This document shows positions 1-6,103 of a stretch of 8,954 nucleotides of DNA, piece after piece (the stretch's first letter is position 1; each line of letters begins with the position of its first letter). The stretch comes from Candidatus Saccharimonadia bacterium (lineage in GTDB: Bacteria > Patescibacteriota > Saccharimonadia > Saccharimonadales > Saccharimonadaceae). The stretch is taken from contig JALRBM010000003.1 in assembly GCA_023257755.1 (NCBI GenBank), positions 1 to 8,954 on the forward strand, given 5' to 3'. The position numbers and the translations under genes were made by a program. The notes under the pieces were generated by a model, which had not been told where the DNA came from, searched no databases, and worked only from the letters and a program-made list of their open reading frames with translations.

Positions 1-674
1 AGCCGGACTACCTGGAGGCTTTTGGCCAGTTCATAGGTCAGTCCGATCAGACAATCATGTGGCAACACGATAATCAGTTCGCTGTTTCATCAGAAAACGC
101 CTGGTTGCTGCAGGATAGCGAAGTAGCAAGTATCAGTCTACCGGGTATCCACAACCGACAAAATGCCACCCTCGTCCTGAAGACCATGGAGTATCTGGAG
201 TTAGCAAAGCCAAAAGAAACCACAGAGACACTCGAGGCTTTCCCCGGAACCGACCGCCGTTTTGAACGACTAGCCGACAACCTCTACACTGACTACGGCC
301 ACCATCCTGAAGAAATCACCGCCACACTCCAACTGGCACGCGAACTATCCGACCATGTCGTCCTCGTGTATCAACCACACCAGAATATCCGCCAGCACGA
401 AGTACGAGAACAATACACCGACTGTTTTACAGAGGCCGAGGAGATCTACTGGCTCCCTACCTACCTTTCCCGCGAAGACCCGAATCTATCCATCCTCACT
501 CCCCAAGAACTCACCAGGGACATCGTTAACCGATCCGCCGTCCATTTCGCCGAACTTGACGATGATTTATGGCAGGCGATCCAGGTCGCCCGATCCGAAG
601 ACAAGCTTGTTTTACTGATGGGCGCCGGCAGTATTGACCATTGGGCGCGTCAACGACTGGCCTCTTCCCACTGA
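1..674 (+). CDS. murC: UDP-N-acetylmuramate--L-alanine ligase, C-terminal part (5' truncated by window)
   Basis: MurC adds L-Ala to UDP-MurNAc using ATP, the first step of peptidoglycan stem-peptide synthesis in the cytoplasm. The reading frame is open to the left window edge, so about 224 C-terminal residues are visible (the full enzyme is usually 430-480). The fragment covers the end of the central ATPase domain and the C-terminal Rossmann-like ligase domain. Visible family motifs are PGIHNRQNA (central domain, near 150-180), GTDRRFE followed by DYGHHPEEI (MurC-type DYGHHP signature), the QPHQ motif, and a final VLLMGAGSID. The stop is TGA at 672-674. The last 25 bp overlap, tail to tail, the 3' end of the opposite-strand NUDIX gene, and no terminator separates them. 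Internal Met codons such as that at 57 are not the start. Family assignment is firm. Confidence 0.93.
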   Translation, partial: PDYLEAFGQFIGQSDQTIMWQHDNQFAVSSENAWLLQDSEVASISLPGIHNRQNATLVLKTMEYLELAKPKETTETLEAFPGTDRRFERLADNLYTDYGHHPEEITATLQLARELSDHVVLVYQPHQNIRQHEVREQYTDCFTEAEEIYWLPTYLSREDPNLSILTPQELTRDIVNRSAVHFAELDDDLWQAIQVARSEDKLVLLMGAGSIDHWARQRLASSH

Positions 675-1333
675 TAATCAAATTCTGCGAAAAAATGATC
701 GTCACCAAAAAAAGCACGGGCAACGATTTGTTCGACGGCGGGTGCCAGCGGGTAGCGGCCGAGCGTCAGGGGCTGCACCCATTGTATGTTCTCAGTCGGT
801 TGAATTGCATCCGTTTCAAAGCGGCAGATATGGGCCAGGGTCGTCGATAAAATATCGCCGTCCACATAGGAGCGGATGTAGCAGTCGCCGGCGTGGCGAA
901 CTTCCTGGTTACTCAAGGAAAGCTTTTCAGAGGCTTCTCGGGCGGCCGCGGCCAATACGCTCCGGTCGTCAATATGCACCTTGCCGTAGGGCAGCGTCCA
1001 TGTATCGATATACGGTTGCTTGGTGCGTTTTTGCAGGAGCACGTCGCCTTCGCTATTTTGCACAAGTAGCATCGTAATAATCTTGGGCTGCTTTCGGATC
1101 GAAAATGTCGCAGCACTGACCCGGTCGACGTAGGCTAATCCTTTCGAACTTAGCATATAGTCGCGATCCGTCTTTTGTACTAAGCCTGATCTCACCAGGC
1201 TTTTTAGGTGATAACTGAATAAGTTCGTATCGACGCGTGGGGAGCGCAGTTGACTAAAACGCGCTGTTTTACGGTAAAGCAGCACACTTATGATGTGCTT
1301 TTGAATATGATGGTCTATTTCTAACTCAATCAT
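650..1333 (-). CDS. Winged-helix / degenerate NUDIX domain protein (possible transcription regulator)
   Basis: A 227-residue protein with two parts. Residues about 5-75 look like an ArsR/MarR-type winged helix (LFSYHLKSLVRSGLVQK at 38-54 as recognition helix, then a YMLSSKG wing). Residues about 84-205 form a NUDIX fold: MLLVQN strand, LLQKR, TLPYGK, a NUDIX helix and a late LAPAVEQI helix. The NUDIX box is degenerate: Gly117 is followed by one extra residue before the helix, which reads AREASEKLSL, so the third metal-binding Glu of REUxEE is Lys137 and the box Gly is Ser139. Weakened catalysis plus a DNA-binding domain suggests a sugar-nucleotide sensor like NrtR, although NrtR has the opposite domain order. 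The start ATG (1331-1333) has only a weak GAG as RBS. It is divergent from the CYTH-kinase gene and could regulate it. Hydrolase activity remains possible. Confidence 0.82.
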   Translation of the reverse strand: MIELEIDHHIQKHIISVLLYRKTARFSQLRSPRVDTNLFSYHLKSLVRSGLVQKTDRDYMLSSKGLAYVDRVSAATFSIRKQPKIITMLLVQNSEGDVLLQKRTKQPYIDTWTLPYGKVHIDDRSVLAAAAREASEKLSLSNQEVRHAGDCYIRSYVDGDILSTTLAHICRFETDAIQPTENIQWVQPLTLGRYPLAPAVEQIVARAFFGDDHFFAEFDYQWEEASR

Positions 1334-1360
1334 TTTTGACTCAAATTAAACTTTCTATTC

Positions 1361-1395
1361 AGTCTCATAATAGCGCGCTAAAGTGAAAAAGTCAT
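1361..1395 (-). promoter_or_regulatory. Candidate promoter for the winged-helix/NUDIX gene
   Basis: On the minus strand ATGACT (1395-1390) and TATTAT (1372-1367) are separated by 17 bp, matching the sigma70 consensus at 4/6 and 5/6 positions. The predicted start near 1360 gives a leader of roughly 27 bases. The palindrome at 1371-1380 overlaps the -10 and the spacer, where a bound regulator would block initiation. Confidence 0.4.
1371..1380. promoter_or_regulatory. Perfect 10-bp palindrome, candidate operator
   Basis: TAGCGCGCTA is self-complementary over all ten bases and lies near the middle of the 90-bp gap between the divergent winged-helix/NUDIX and CYTH-kinase genes. It is flanked by a wider inverted repeat (CTTTCTAT at 1351-1358 and ATAGAAAG at 1405-1412). 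Its position and symmetry suit a dimeric winged-helix repressor, possibly the adjacent one; this is inference. A short palindrome may also occur by chance. Confidence 0.35.
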
Positions 1396-1423
1396 CTGTT
1401 ATCAATAGAAAGGACGATTGCAT

Positions 1424-2584
1424 ATGTCAGTTGAATTGGGTAAGCATGGAAATGAATTTGACCCAAATGATGAATTCTGCGAAGTAGAACACCAGTTCAT
1501 TGCTACCGACCCGTCAAAGTTTGAACACTTCAAAGAGACAGGCGAGCTTGAAGCGATTGAACAGCTTTATCTCAGTCATCCGGACGAACCATACAGCCTG
1601 AGGCTCCGAGAAAGCGTAACCGAACATGGCACGCTCTATACGGCGACTCTCAAGGACCGGGGGACGATTACGGCGGCCGGCCTCCAACGCATGGAGGTTG
1701 AAACAATGATTTCGCCAGGCGCCTATCGTTACTACAAGACGTCCGCTAAATACCCTGTGCTTCGCAAGCTGCGCGCCCACCCCGCATCTGGCGCCACCAT
1801 CGATTGGAACGAAAACGGCCAGCTGGTCGTCGAGCTGGAGGGAAATCCAGAACAGTGGGCCAGCTTTTACGAACAGTACGCCGGAGATATGACCGACCAA
1901 ACAGGTACCCCTGAAACAAGCAGCGAGGCCCTCGCCCACTCCTTATCACTAGACCTCCTCACTCTCCCGGACGAAATAACCGCCCAGGAAATCCTCGCTA
2001 GGATCATGCGCCTGCGGTATCAGGACACCTCGCCAATTGTCGCATGCGTCTCGGGACGGTCCGGATCAGGCAAATCAACCATCACGCGCCAGCTGCAGCA
2101 GTTAGCCGAGCGGCATTTCGGTAAGGTTGTCCGGCTATCGACGGATGATTATCACCAGGGGAAAAAGTGGCTGGAAGCGACATATGGTGCACCGTGGACC
2201 AACTGGGATGCGCCCGAAGTATACGATACGAAGCTGCTTGCGCTTGATTTGCAAAAGCTAACCTCTGGCCAGCCGATCGGCGCTCGCCGTTTCGACTTTG
2301 GGCTAGAGGAAACCGTTATCGAAGGCGAAGTCACCCCGAGCGATCTTATTATCGTGGAGGGAATTTATTCCGGCAGCCCCGATCTAGACAACCACCGTGA
2401 TCTGCACGTCGCCATCCCCACTCCGCTCGCCACCTCGGTGGGCCGGCGTCTCAACAGAGATCGCCAGGAAGCCAGGCTGAATGATTCGCTCAGTAATTTA
2501 AAGGATATTCTTCGCTATCAGCTAGAGATTGCCGAACCAATGTATCAGCGGCAGTCTACGCTAACGCAGCCTTTACAAAATTAA
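1424..2584 (+). CDS. CYTH (triphosphate tunnel)-like domain fused to uridine-kinase-like P-loop kinase
   Basis: A 386-residue two-domain protein. Residues about 15-155 resemble a CYTH/TTM fold: E20xE22 (ExExK with Gln24 for Lys), R60xR62, TLK at 75-77, E91xE93, the basic RKLR at 114-117 and VELE at 136-139. These are the charged pairs that line the tunnel and bind triphosphate. Residues about 200-375 are a PRK/uridine-kinase-type P-loop NTPase: Walker A GRSGSGKS (211-218), TDDY at 240-243, NWDAPEVYD at 260-268 (nucleoside-site motif), VEG at 311-313, and an arginine-rich lid RRLNRDRQEAR (341-351). Likely roles are nucleoside phosphorylation or polyphosphate/nucleotide chemistry; the substrate is unknown. 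ATG 1424 is preferred over the in-frame TTG at 1418 because AAAGGA (1409-1414) then sits 9 bases upstream. The last 29 bp overlap the tail of trmB. Confidence 0.85.
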   Translation: MSVELGKHGNEFDPNDEFCEVEHQFIATDPSKFEHFKETGELEAIEQLYLSHPDEPYSLRLRESVTEHGTLYTATLKDRGTITAAGLQRMEVETMISPGAYRYYKTSAKYPVLRKLRAHPASGATIDWNENGQLVVELEGNPEQWASFYEQYAGDMTDQTGTPETSSEALAHSLSLDLLTLPDEITAQEILARIMRLRYQDTSPIVACVSGRSGSGKSTITRQLQQLAERHFGKVVRLSTDDYHQGKKWLEATYGAPWTNWDAPEVYDTKLLALDLQKLTSGQPIGARRFDFGLEETVIEGEVTPSDLIIVEGIYSGSPDLDNHRDLHVAIPTPLATSVGRRLNRDRQEARLNDSLSNLKDILRYQLEIAEPMYQRQSTLTQPLQN

Positions 2585-3197
2585 TTTTGATTCCCTCGCC
2601 CGTAAACCGCTTTTCGTAGGTCGTCATCACCTTGTAGGAATCGTGGAGTTTAGACTCATGCAGATCGAAGCTTAGCTCCTTTACGCACCAGCCGCCGGCC
2701 ACCAGTTGCTCCAGGCTCCAATCAAATAGCTCCTTAGCATCGGTCTTAAAATAGAGCGACCCGCCTGGCTTAAGAAGCTGCTTGTACACCGTTAGATAGT
2801 TTGGATGAGTAAGTCGGTGCTTGGACGAACGGTCTTTCGGAAAAGGATCGGGAAATGTCACCCAGATCGTATCGAGCGACTGGGGCACTAATAGGTCAGA
2901 CAGTTGGTCTACCCGGCAACGGAGGAATGATATGTTAGCCAACCCTTCAGATTCAGCAGCGCGTGCACCTGTCTGAAGCCGGTCGGCCTTGACATCAACT
3001 GCCACGACGGACGCCTGCGGATCGGCCTGCGCAAGAGTGACACCAAACAGTCCCGTGCCTGCCCCCACTTCCAGCACTGTCGATTTTTTACCGGGCGGCC
3101 AGTCCTCGCGTTCGAAACAGAGAGGTGAATTGGCAAATAGGGCAAACTTATACTTTTTGCGCTTTCTTGTAATAATAAATTCGTTGGGGTCAAGCAT
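2556..3197 (-). CDS. trmB: tRNA (guanine-N7-)-methyltransferase
   Basis: TrmB transfers a methyl group from SAM to G46 in the tRNA variable loop. The 213-residue protein has the class I Rossmann motif EVGAGTG (43-49), VAVDVK (65-70, acidic end of strand 2), the family-specific TFPDPFPKDR (114-123, normally DPWPKxRH, so Trp is replaced by Phe), HRLTHPNYL (127-135), the KTD motif (151-153) and the late TYEKRF (193-198). The start was placed at ATG 3195-3197 because it lies one base after the stop of the upstream membrane-protein gene (TAG, T, ATG), which suggests translational coupling, and the resulting MLDPNEF start suits the family. A longer start at 3236 would overlap that gene by 38 bp. 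It is the last gene of a three-gene minus-strand operon. The C-terminus overlaps the tail of the convergent kinase gene. Confidence 0.92.
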   Translation of the reverse strand: MLDPNEFIITRKRKKYKFALFANSPLCFEREDWPPGKKSTVLEVGAGTGLFGVTLAQADPQASVVAVDVKADRLQTGARAAESEGLANISFLRCRVDQLSDLLVPQSLDTIWVTFPDPFPKDRSSKHRLTHPNYLTVYKQLLKPGGSLYFKTDAKELFDWSLEQLVAGGWCVKELSFDLHESKLHDSYKVMTTYEKRFTGEGIKINFVKAALA

Positions 3198-3198
3198 A

Positions 3199-3564
3199 CT
3201 ACTGGGGCGGGTTATCCAAGGATAACGCCTGGTCACTCATGGCGTTACCGCCAAAGCTGTCGATTCCCGTTGCTTTTTGGGCCTGCTTTTCAAAGTGGCT
3301 GCGAAATTGATTGATCGTTTGCTCGGTCATCGGCCCGGTCGCCGGAAAACTATCAAAATCAGCATCTTTGTTCGCCTGGTCGCGCACCGATACATACCCC
3401 GGACGGCTAAGGTCAAGCTGGGCCGCGCCGCTGCTGGCATACAGGGCTAGCGCAACACCGACCAGGAACAAGGCGATAAGAATCACTGCTCCGATCATCG
3501 CCATAAAACGATGCTGCTGCCACTTTGTCAGCGGTTTATCCTCAAGATTCGTGTCCTCAATCAC
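3199..3564 (-). CDS. Small single-pass membrane protein of unknown function
   Basis: A 121-residue protein I cannot assign to a family. A charged N-terminal tail (1-19) is followed by one strongly hydrophobic segment (about 20-43, MAMIGAVILIALFLVGVAL within it) and a polar tail of about 78 residues starting DLSRPGYVSVRDQ, with an FRSHFEK amphipathic stretch and an Asn/Ser-rich end. Basic residues before the membrane segment favour an outward-facing tail. The start is GTG 3562-3564, seven bases after a GAGGAG ribosome site (3577-3572); an adjacent GTG at 3565-3567 is the alternative. The start overlaps the end of the secreted-protein gene by 8 bp and the stop sits one base before trmB. In-frame sequence upstream of the GTG lies inside the previous gene and is not used. 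Confidence 0.75.
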   Translation of the reverse strand: MIEDTNLEDKPLTKWQQHRFMAMIGAVILIALFLVGVALALYASSGAAQLDLSRPGYVSVRDQANKDADFDSFPATGPMTEQTINQFRSHFEKQAQKATGIDSFGGNAMSDQALSLDNPPQ

Positions 3565-4090
3565 CACGCTGCTCCTCTTTGAATTTTTTGGCGAACGCTT
3601 CAAACTCTGCCTTATAATCCTGGATTGTCTGATGCAGTCTTGTGACGTGCTGGTGAGTCTGCTGGCGCTTCGACCTGGTCTCGGCCACACTGTCATAAAA
3701 AGCCACCGGTTGTTTGACGCAGTCTATTCGTAATGTGCGCGACATCGACTCTTCGTATGTCTGATAGCTTTGACGAAATGCCATCAACTCCTGATCGTAC
3801 CGCGAAGCAATACCCGGCAACCCTAAACTATCCAAACTGCTAAGGGCGATCCGACTGTTAAACGGCGCCATCAGCTTGGTAGCCATCGATTCATACAAGC
3901 GGCCGCGGTTGACCCGCAGCAACGCATCGCTGGCATGGAGTTGCCCAAGTGTTGTCTGTGCCTCGACACAATAGCTTTTAATCCGGTCGATGTGCGCATC
4001 AGTCATTAGCGATTCTTGGCTTTGGGCAGCAACATGCGTCCCGATCAAGGTCAGACTCATGACGGCCAAAAAAGCAAGCAGGCGTTTCAT
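3557..4090 (-). CDS. Secreted or periphery-anchored helical protein, unknown function
   Basis: A 177-residue protein with a clear N-terminal signal peptide: MKRLL, a hydrophobic core to about residue 19 and a likely cleavage site after VAA or AQS (20-24). The mature part is polar, predicted mostly helical, rich in Gln, Ser and Arg, and carries exactly two cysteines (41 and 124), which could form a disulfide outside the cytoplasm. The C-terminal 40 residues (TRLHQTIQDYKAEFEAFAKKFKEE region) look coiled-coil-like. No known family is recognised. No Shine-Dalgarno precedes the ATG; instead a promoter ends directly at the start codon. The gene is the first of an overlapping operon with a membrane protein and trmB, so the two small proteins may work together at the cell surface (inference). 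Confidence 0.78.
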   Translation of the reverse strand: MKRLLAFLAVMSLTLIGTHVAAQSQESLMTDAHIDRIKSYCVEAQTTLGQLHASDALLRVNRGRLYESMATKLMAPFNSRIALSSLDSLGLPGIASRYDQELMAFRQSYQTYEESMSRTLRIDCVKQPVAFYDSVAETRSKRQQTHQHVTRLHQTIQDYKAEFEAFAKKFKEEQRGD

Positions 4091-4097
4091 CTTATCT

Positions 4098-4127
4098 ATT
4101 ATCTAACGACCCTGCCTATTTGGTCAA
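4098..4127 (-). promoter_or_regulatory. Promoter for secreted protein / membrane protein / trmB operon, leaderless
   Basis: On the minus strand TTGACC (4127-4122, 5/6 match) and GATAAT (4103-4098, 5/6) are separated by 18 bp. Seven bases after the -10 is position 4091, so transcription would start at or one base before the ATG at 4090. No Shine-Dalgarno is present, consistent with a leaderless mRNA. The -35 lies inside the end of the mutY-like gene. The -10 and following bases (ATAATAGATAAG) recur in the promoter upstream of 7378. Confidence 0.55.
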
Positions 4128-4916
4128 ATGGAGTGCACCATGAGTACGCGCAACCAGTCCGTCTTTGACAAGCCCCTCGAGCGCCCCATCGAACCGTTCG
4201 TCAGCCTTCAGCGTCTTACGCAGCTCTTCTTCCGACAGGTCCTTTGACGCCAGCAGCTTGATAATCTGGCCGCGTACCTCGCGGACGCTCCCCTTTAGCG
4301 GTGATTGTTTTTTGTAGTGTTTGCTTTTGTCGATATATCCGGCACCGCTCCGCTTTAAGAATGCGCCATAATCCATAAGCGCCCAGTAAAACTCTCTGGG
4401 ATGTTCGCGGTCGAGCGTTGCTTCGACCACCGGCAGCAGCTCTTGATCCGCCACACTTCCATGACCCGTAAAGAAATGATGAAAATAAACCGTCCTGACA
4501 TTTGTCTCTATAAAAGCCTCGGGCTGATTAAAAGCGTACACCATAATGGCACCCGCCGTCCCAACACCCACGCCGGGCAGCGAAAGAAGTTCTTTCTTGG
4601 TTCGAGGAAATACTCCGCGAAACTCATTTTGAATCTTCCGGGCGGCTTCATGCAGGAATTTAGCCCGCCGATTATACCCCAGGCCGCTCCAAAGACGCAG
4701 CACGTCGCCTAAAGGAGCTTCGGCCAGCTCTTTTTCAGAAGGAAAGGCCTGAACAAACGCTTCGAATTTAGGCATCACCCGATCAACCTGGGTTTGCTGG
4801 AGCATCAGCTCGCTCACCAGAACATAATAAGGCCGCGTATCCCGACGCCAGGGCATATCGCGGTAAAGCTCCCGCCCTTTCTCCCACACCAACTCCTGAA
4901 ACTCATGCTCGTTCAC
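4116..4916 (-). CDS. MutY/EndoIII-family A/G-specific adenine DNA glycosylase-like protein lacking the Fe-S cluster
   Basis: A 266-residue HhH-GPD protein. Typical MutY removes A opposite 8-oxoG. MutY-like features are MPWRRDTRPY (21-30), VSELMLQQTQ (34-43, with the acid Glu36), LWSGLGYNRRA (75-85) and the helix-hairpin-helix LPGVGVGTAGAI (113-124). Two differences stand out. The catalytic Asp motif LDGNVKRV reads IETNVRTV (136-143), giving Glu137 where MutY has Asp, and there is no cysteine anywhere, so the four-Cys Fe-S loop after MDYGAFLKRSG is absent. The C-terminal 50 residues look like a small winged helix (SEEELRKTL, GLVKDGLV) rather than the NUDIX-like 8-oxoG recognition domain of MutY. 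The start is GTG 4914-4916 with no Shine-Dalgarno. It is divergent from msrA across 30 bp. The base specificity is uncertain. Confidence 0.85.
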   Translation of the reverse strand: MNEHEFQELVWEKGRELYRDMPWRRDTRPYYVLVSELMLQQTQVDRVMPKFEAFVQAFPSEKELAEAPLGDVLRLWSGLGYNRRAKFLHEAARKIQNEFRGVFPRTKKELLSLPGVGVGTAGAIMVYAFNQPEAFIETNVRTVYFHHFFTGHGSVADQELLPVVEATLDREHPREFYWALMDYGAFLKRSGAGYIDKSKHYKKQSPLKGSVREVRGQIIKLLASKDLSEEELRKTLKADERFDGALEGLVKDGLVARTHGALHLTK

Positions 4917-4940
4917 CTCACCAGTATAGCGGGGTATAAT
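4912..4940 (+). promoter_or_regulatory. msrA operon promoter, leaderless
   Basis: TTCACC (4912-4917, 4/6) and a perfect TATAAT (4935-4940) are separated by 17 bp. Initiation seven bases downstream falls on the A of the msrA ATG (4947), and no Shine-Dalgarno is present. The -35 covers the start codon of the divergent mutY-like gene, so the two promoters interpenetrate and may compete. Confidence 0.6.
4923..4928 (-). promoter_or_regulatory. Candidate -10 for the mutY-like gene, leaderless
   Basis: TATACT on the minus strand (4928-4923, 5/6 match) lies six bases before the GTG start at 4916, so initiation seven bases after the hexamer falls on the start codon. There is no usable Shine-Dalgarno and only a weak -35 (CTGTCA with a 19-bp spacer), so support is modest. 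Confidence 0.38.
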
Positions 4941-4946
4941 GAATAT

Positions 4947-5477
4947 ATGACAGAATTTGTACTGGGCGGAGGATGTTTCTGGTGCCTCGATGCCGTCTTT
5001 CGGCGGTTAAAAGGTGTCAACAAAATAGAATGCGGTTATGCAGGAGGTTCGACGCCGCACCCTTCATACGATCAGGTATCAACTGGCAAGACCGGCCACG
5101 CAGAAGTGGTGAAGGTAGGGTTTGACGACGCCGTCATCCCAAGTGATACCATCCTTGATATTTACTTTCTCATCCACAATCCAACCACGCTTAATCAGCA
5201 GGGTGCAGATATCGGCACTCAGTACCGTTCTATCATGCTGTTCGCCGACGCTTCCCAGCAGCGGTCATTTGAAGCGGCAAGACAAAGAGCTCAGGTCATC
5301 TGGCAAGATCCGATCGTTACCGAGATCTCCAAGTTGTCATCATATTACACAGCCGAACCGGAACACCAGGATTATTTTAATAAACACCCGGACGCCGGCT
5401 ACTGTCAGATTGTTATCGAGCCTAAAATAACAAAAGCACGCCAACAGTACAGGGAGTGGTTCAAGGAGGAAGAATGA
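4947..5477 (+). CDS. msrA: Peptide-methionine (S)-S-oxide reductase
   Basis: MsrA reduces the S-epimer of methionine sulfoxide in proteins or free Met, usually with thioredoxin as reductant. The 176-residue protein has the active-site GGCFWC with nucleophile Cys10, then GYAGG (30-34), HAEVVKVGFD, the QGADIGTQYRS substrate-site motif, YYTAEPEHQDY, and a GYC near the C-terminus whose Cys is the likely resolving residue. The start ATG 4947 puts the catalytic Cys at position 10, as in short bacterial MsrAs; the in-frame extension upstream runs through the divergent gene and is not used. There is no Shine-Dalgarno; a TATAAT lies six bases before the ATG. The stop overlaps the next gene's start as ATGA, so it is the first gene of a coupled three-gene operon with an MBL-fold protein and AlkA. 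Confidence 0.95.
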   Translation: MTEFVLGGGCFWCLDAVFRRLKGVNKIECGYAGGSTPHPSYDQVSTGKTGHAEVVKVGFDDAVIPSDTILDIYFLIHNPTTLNQQGADIGTQYRSIMLFADASQQRSFEAARQRAQVIWQDPIVTEISKLSSYYTAEPEHQDYFNKHPDAGYCQIVIEPKITKARQQYREWFKEEE

Positions 5478-6103
5478 AACTAGTCAAATACGAACATGCA
5501 TGCTTCACGCTCGAGGAGGACGGTCGGTTGCTGGTGGTTGACCCGGGCGGGTTAAGCACGGATTTCATCGCGCCCGATAACGTGGCCGGGATCATTATCA
5601 CCCACGAGCATTTCGACCACTTCGACACCGAGCAACTGGCTGGCATTATCGATAAAAATCCGGACGCCCTTATTATTGCCCATGAGGCCGTTACCTCAAA
5701 CATCGAGACATTCAGCACCCGGCCCGTTATGGCTGGAGAAAGCCTGGAGGTTGGATCCTTTCGCTTGTCGTTCCATGGCGGCGAACATGCCCTCATTCAC
5801 TCGTCCATTCCTAAAATTGCGAACCTCGGCGTCATGATCAATGATCTTTTGTATTACCCCGGCGACTCTTTTACGCTGCCTGGCGTTCCGGTTGATACGC
5901 TGGCATTGCCGGTGGCCGCCCCATGGATGAAGGCTAGCGAGGCGATCGATTTCCTAAACGTAGTCAACCCACGGTTCGTATTCCCCACCCACGACGCGAT
6001 CCTATCCGACGGCGGCAAAATGGTAGTCGACCGGGTTATCGGAGGGGCTGCGGAAAAGGCGGGTGCTGAATACAAGCGCCTGTCGGAGCCGGTTGAAATT
6101 TAA
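5474..6103 (+). CDS. Metallo-beta-lactamase-fold hydrolase (UlaG/UPF0173-like)
   Basis: A 209-residue single-domain MBL-fold protein. The metal-binding set is visible in order: THEHFDHFD (43-51, the HxHxDH motif with His44, His46, Asp48 and His49), GGEH (His105), PGDS (Asp131) and PTHD (His173). The N-terminal MKLVKYEHACF with VVDPGG (21-26) is typical of the UlaG/UPF0173 group, which includes lactonases, nucleases and proteins of unknown substrate. No extra domain or signal peptide is present, so it is cytoplasmic. The start ATG 5474 follows a strong AAGGAGG (5463-5469) and overlaps the msrA stop by 4 bases; it is followed by alkA overlapping by one base (TAATG). Its place between two damage-repair genes suggests a role in detoxification or repair, but the substrate cannot be read from sequence. 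Confidence 0.88.
   Translation: MKLVKYEHACFTLEEDGRLLVVDPGGLSTDFIAPDNVAGIIITHEHFDHFDTEQLAGIIDKNPDALIIAHEAVTSNIETFSTRPVMAGESLEVGSFRLSFHGGEHALIHSSIPKIANLGVMINDLLYYPGDSFTLPGVPVDTLALPVAAPWMKASEAIDFLNVVNPRFVFPTHDAILSDGGKMVVDRVIGGAAEKAGAEYKRLSEPVEI

Noticed and set aside
634..1077. A 147-codon plus-strand frame after murC.
   Set aside because: It is antisense to the winged-helix/NUDIX gene, whose protein has clear domain motifs. The plus frame is Arg/Gly/Ser-rich and unrecognisable.
1514..1939. A 141-codon minus-strand frame inside the CYTH-kinase gene.
   Set aside because: It is fully antisense to a well-supported gene, without recognisable motifs or RBS.
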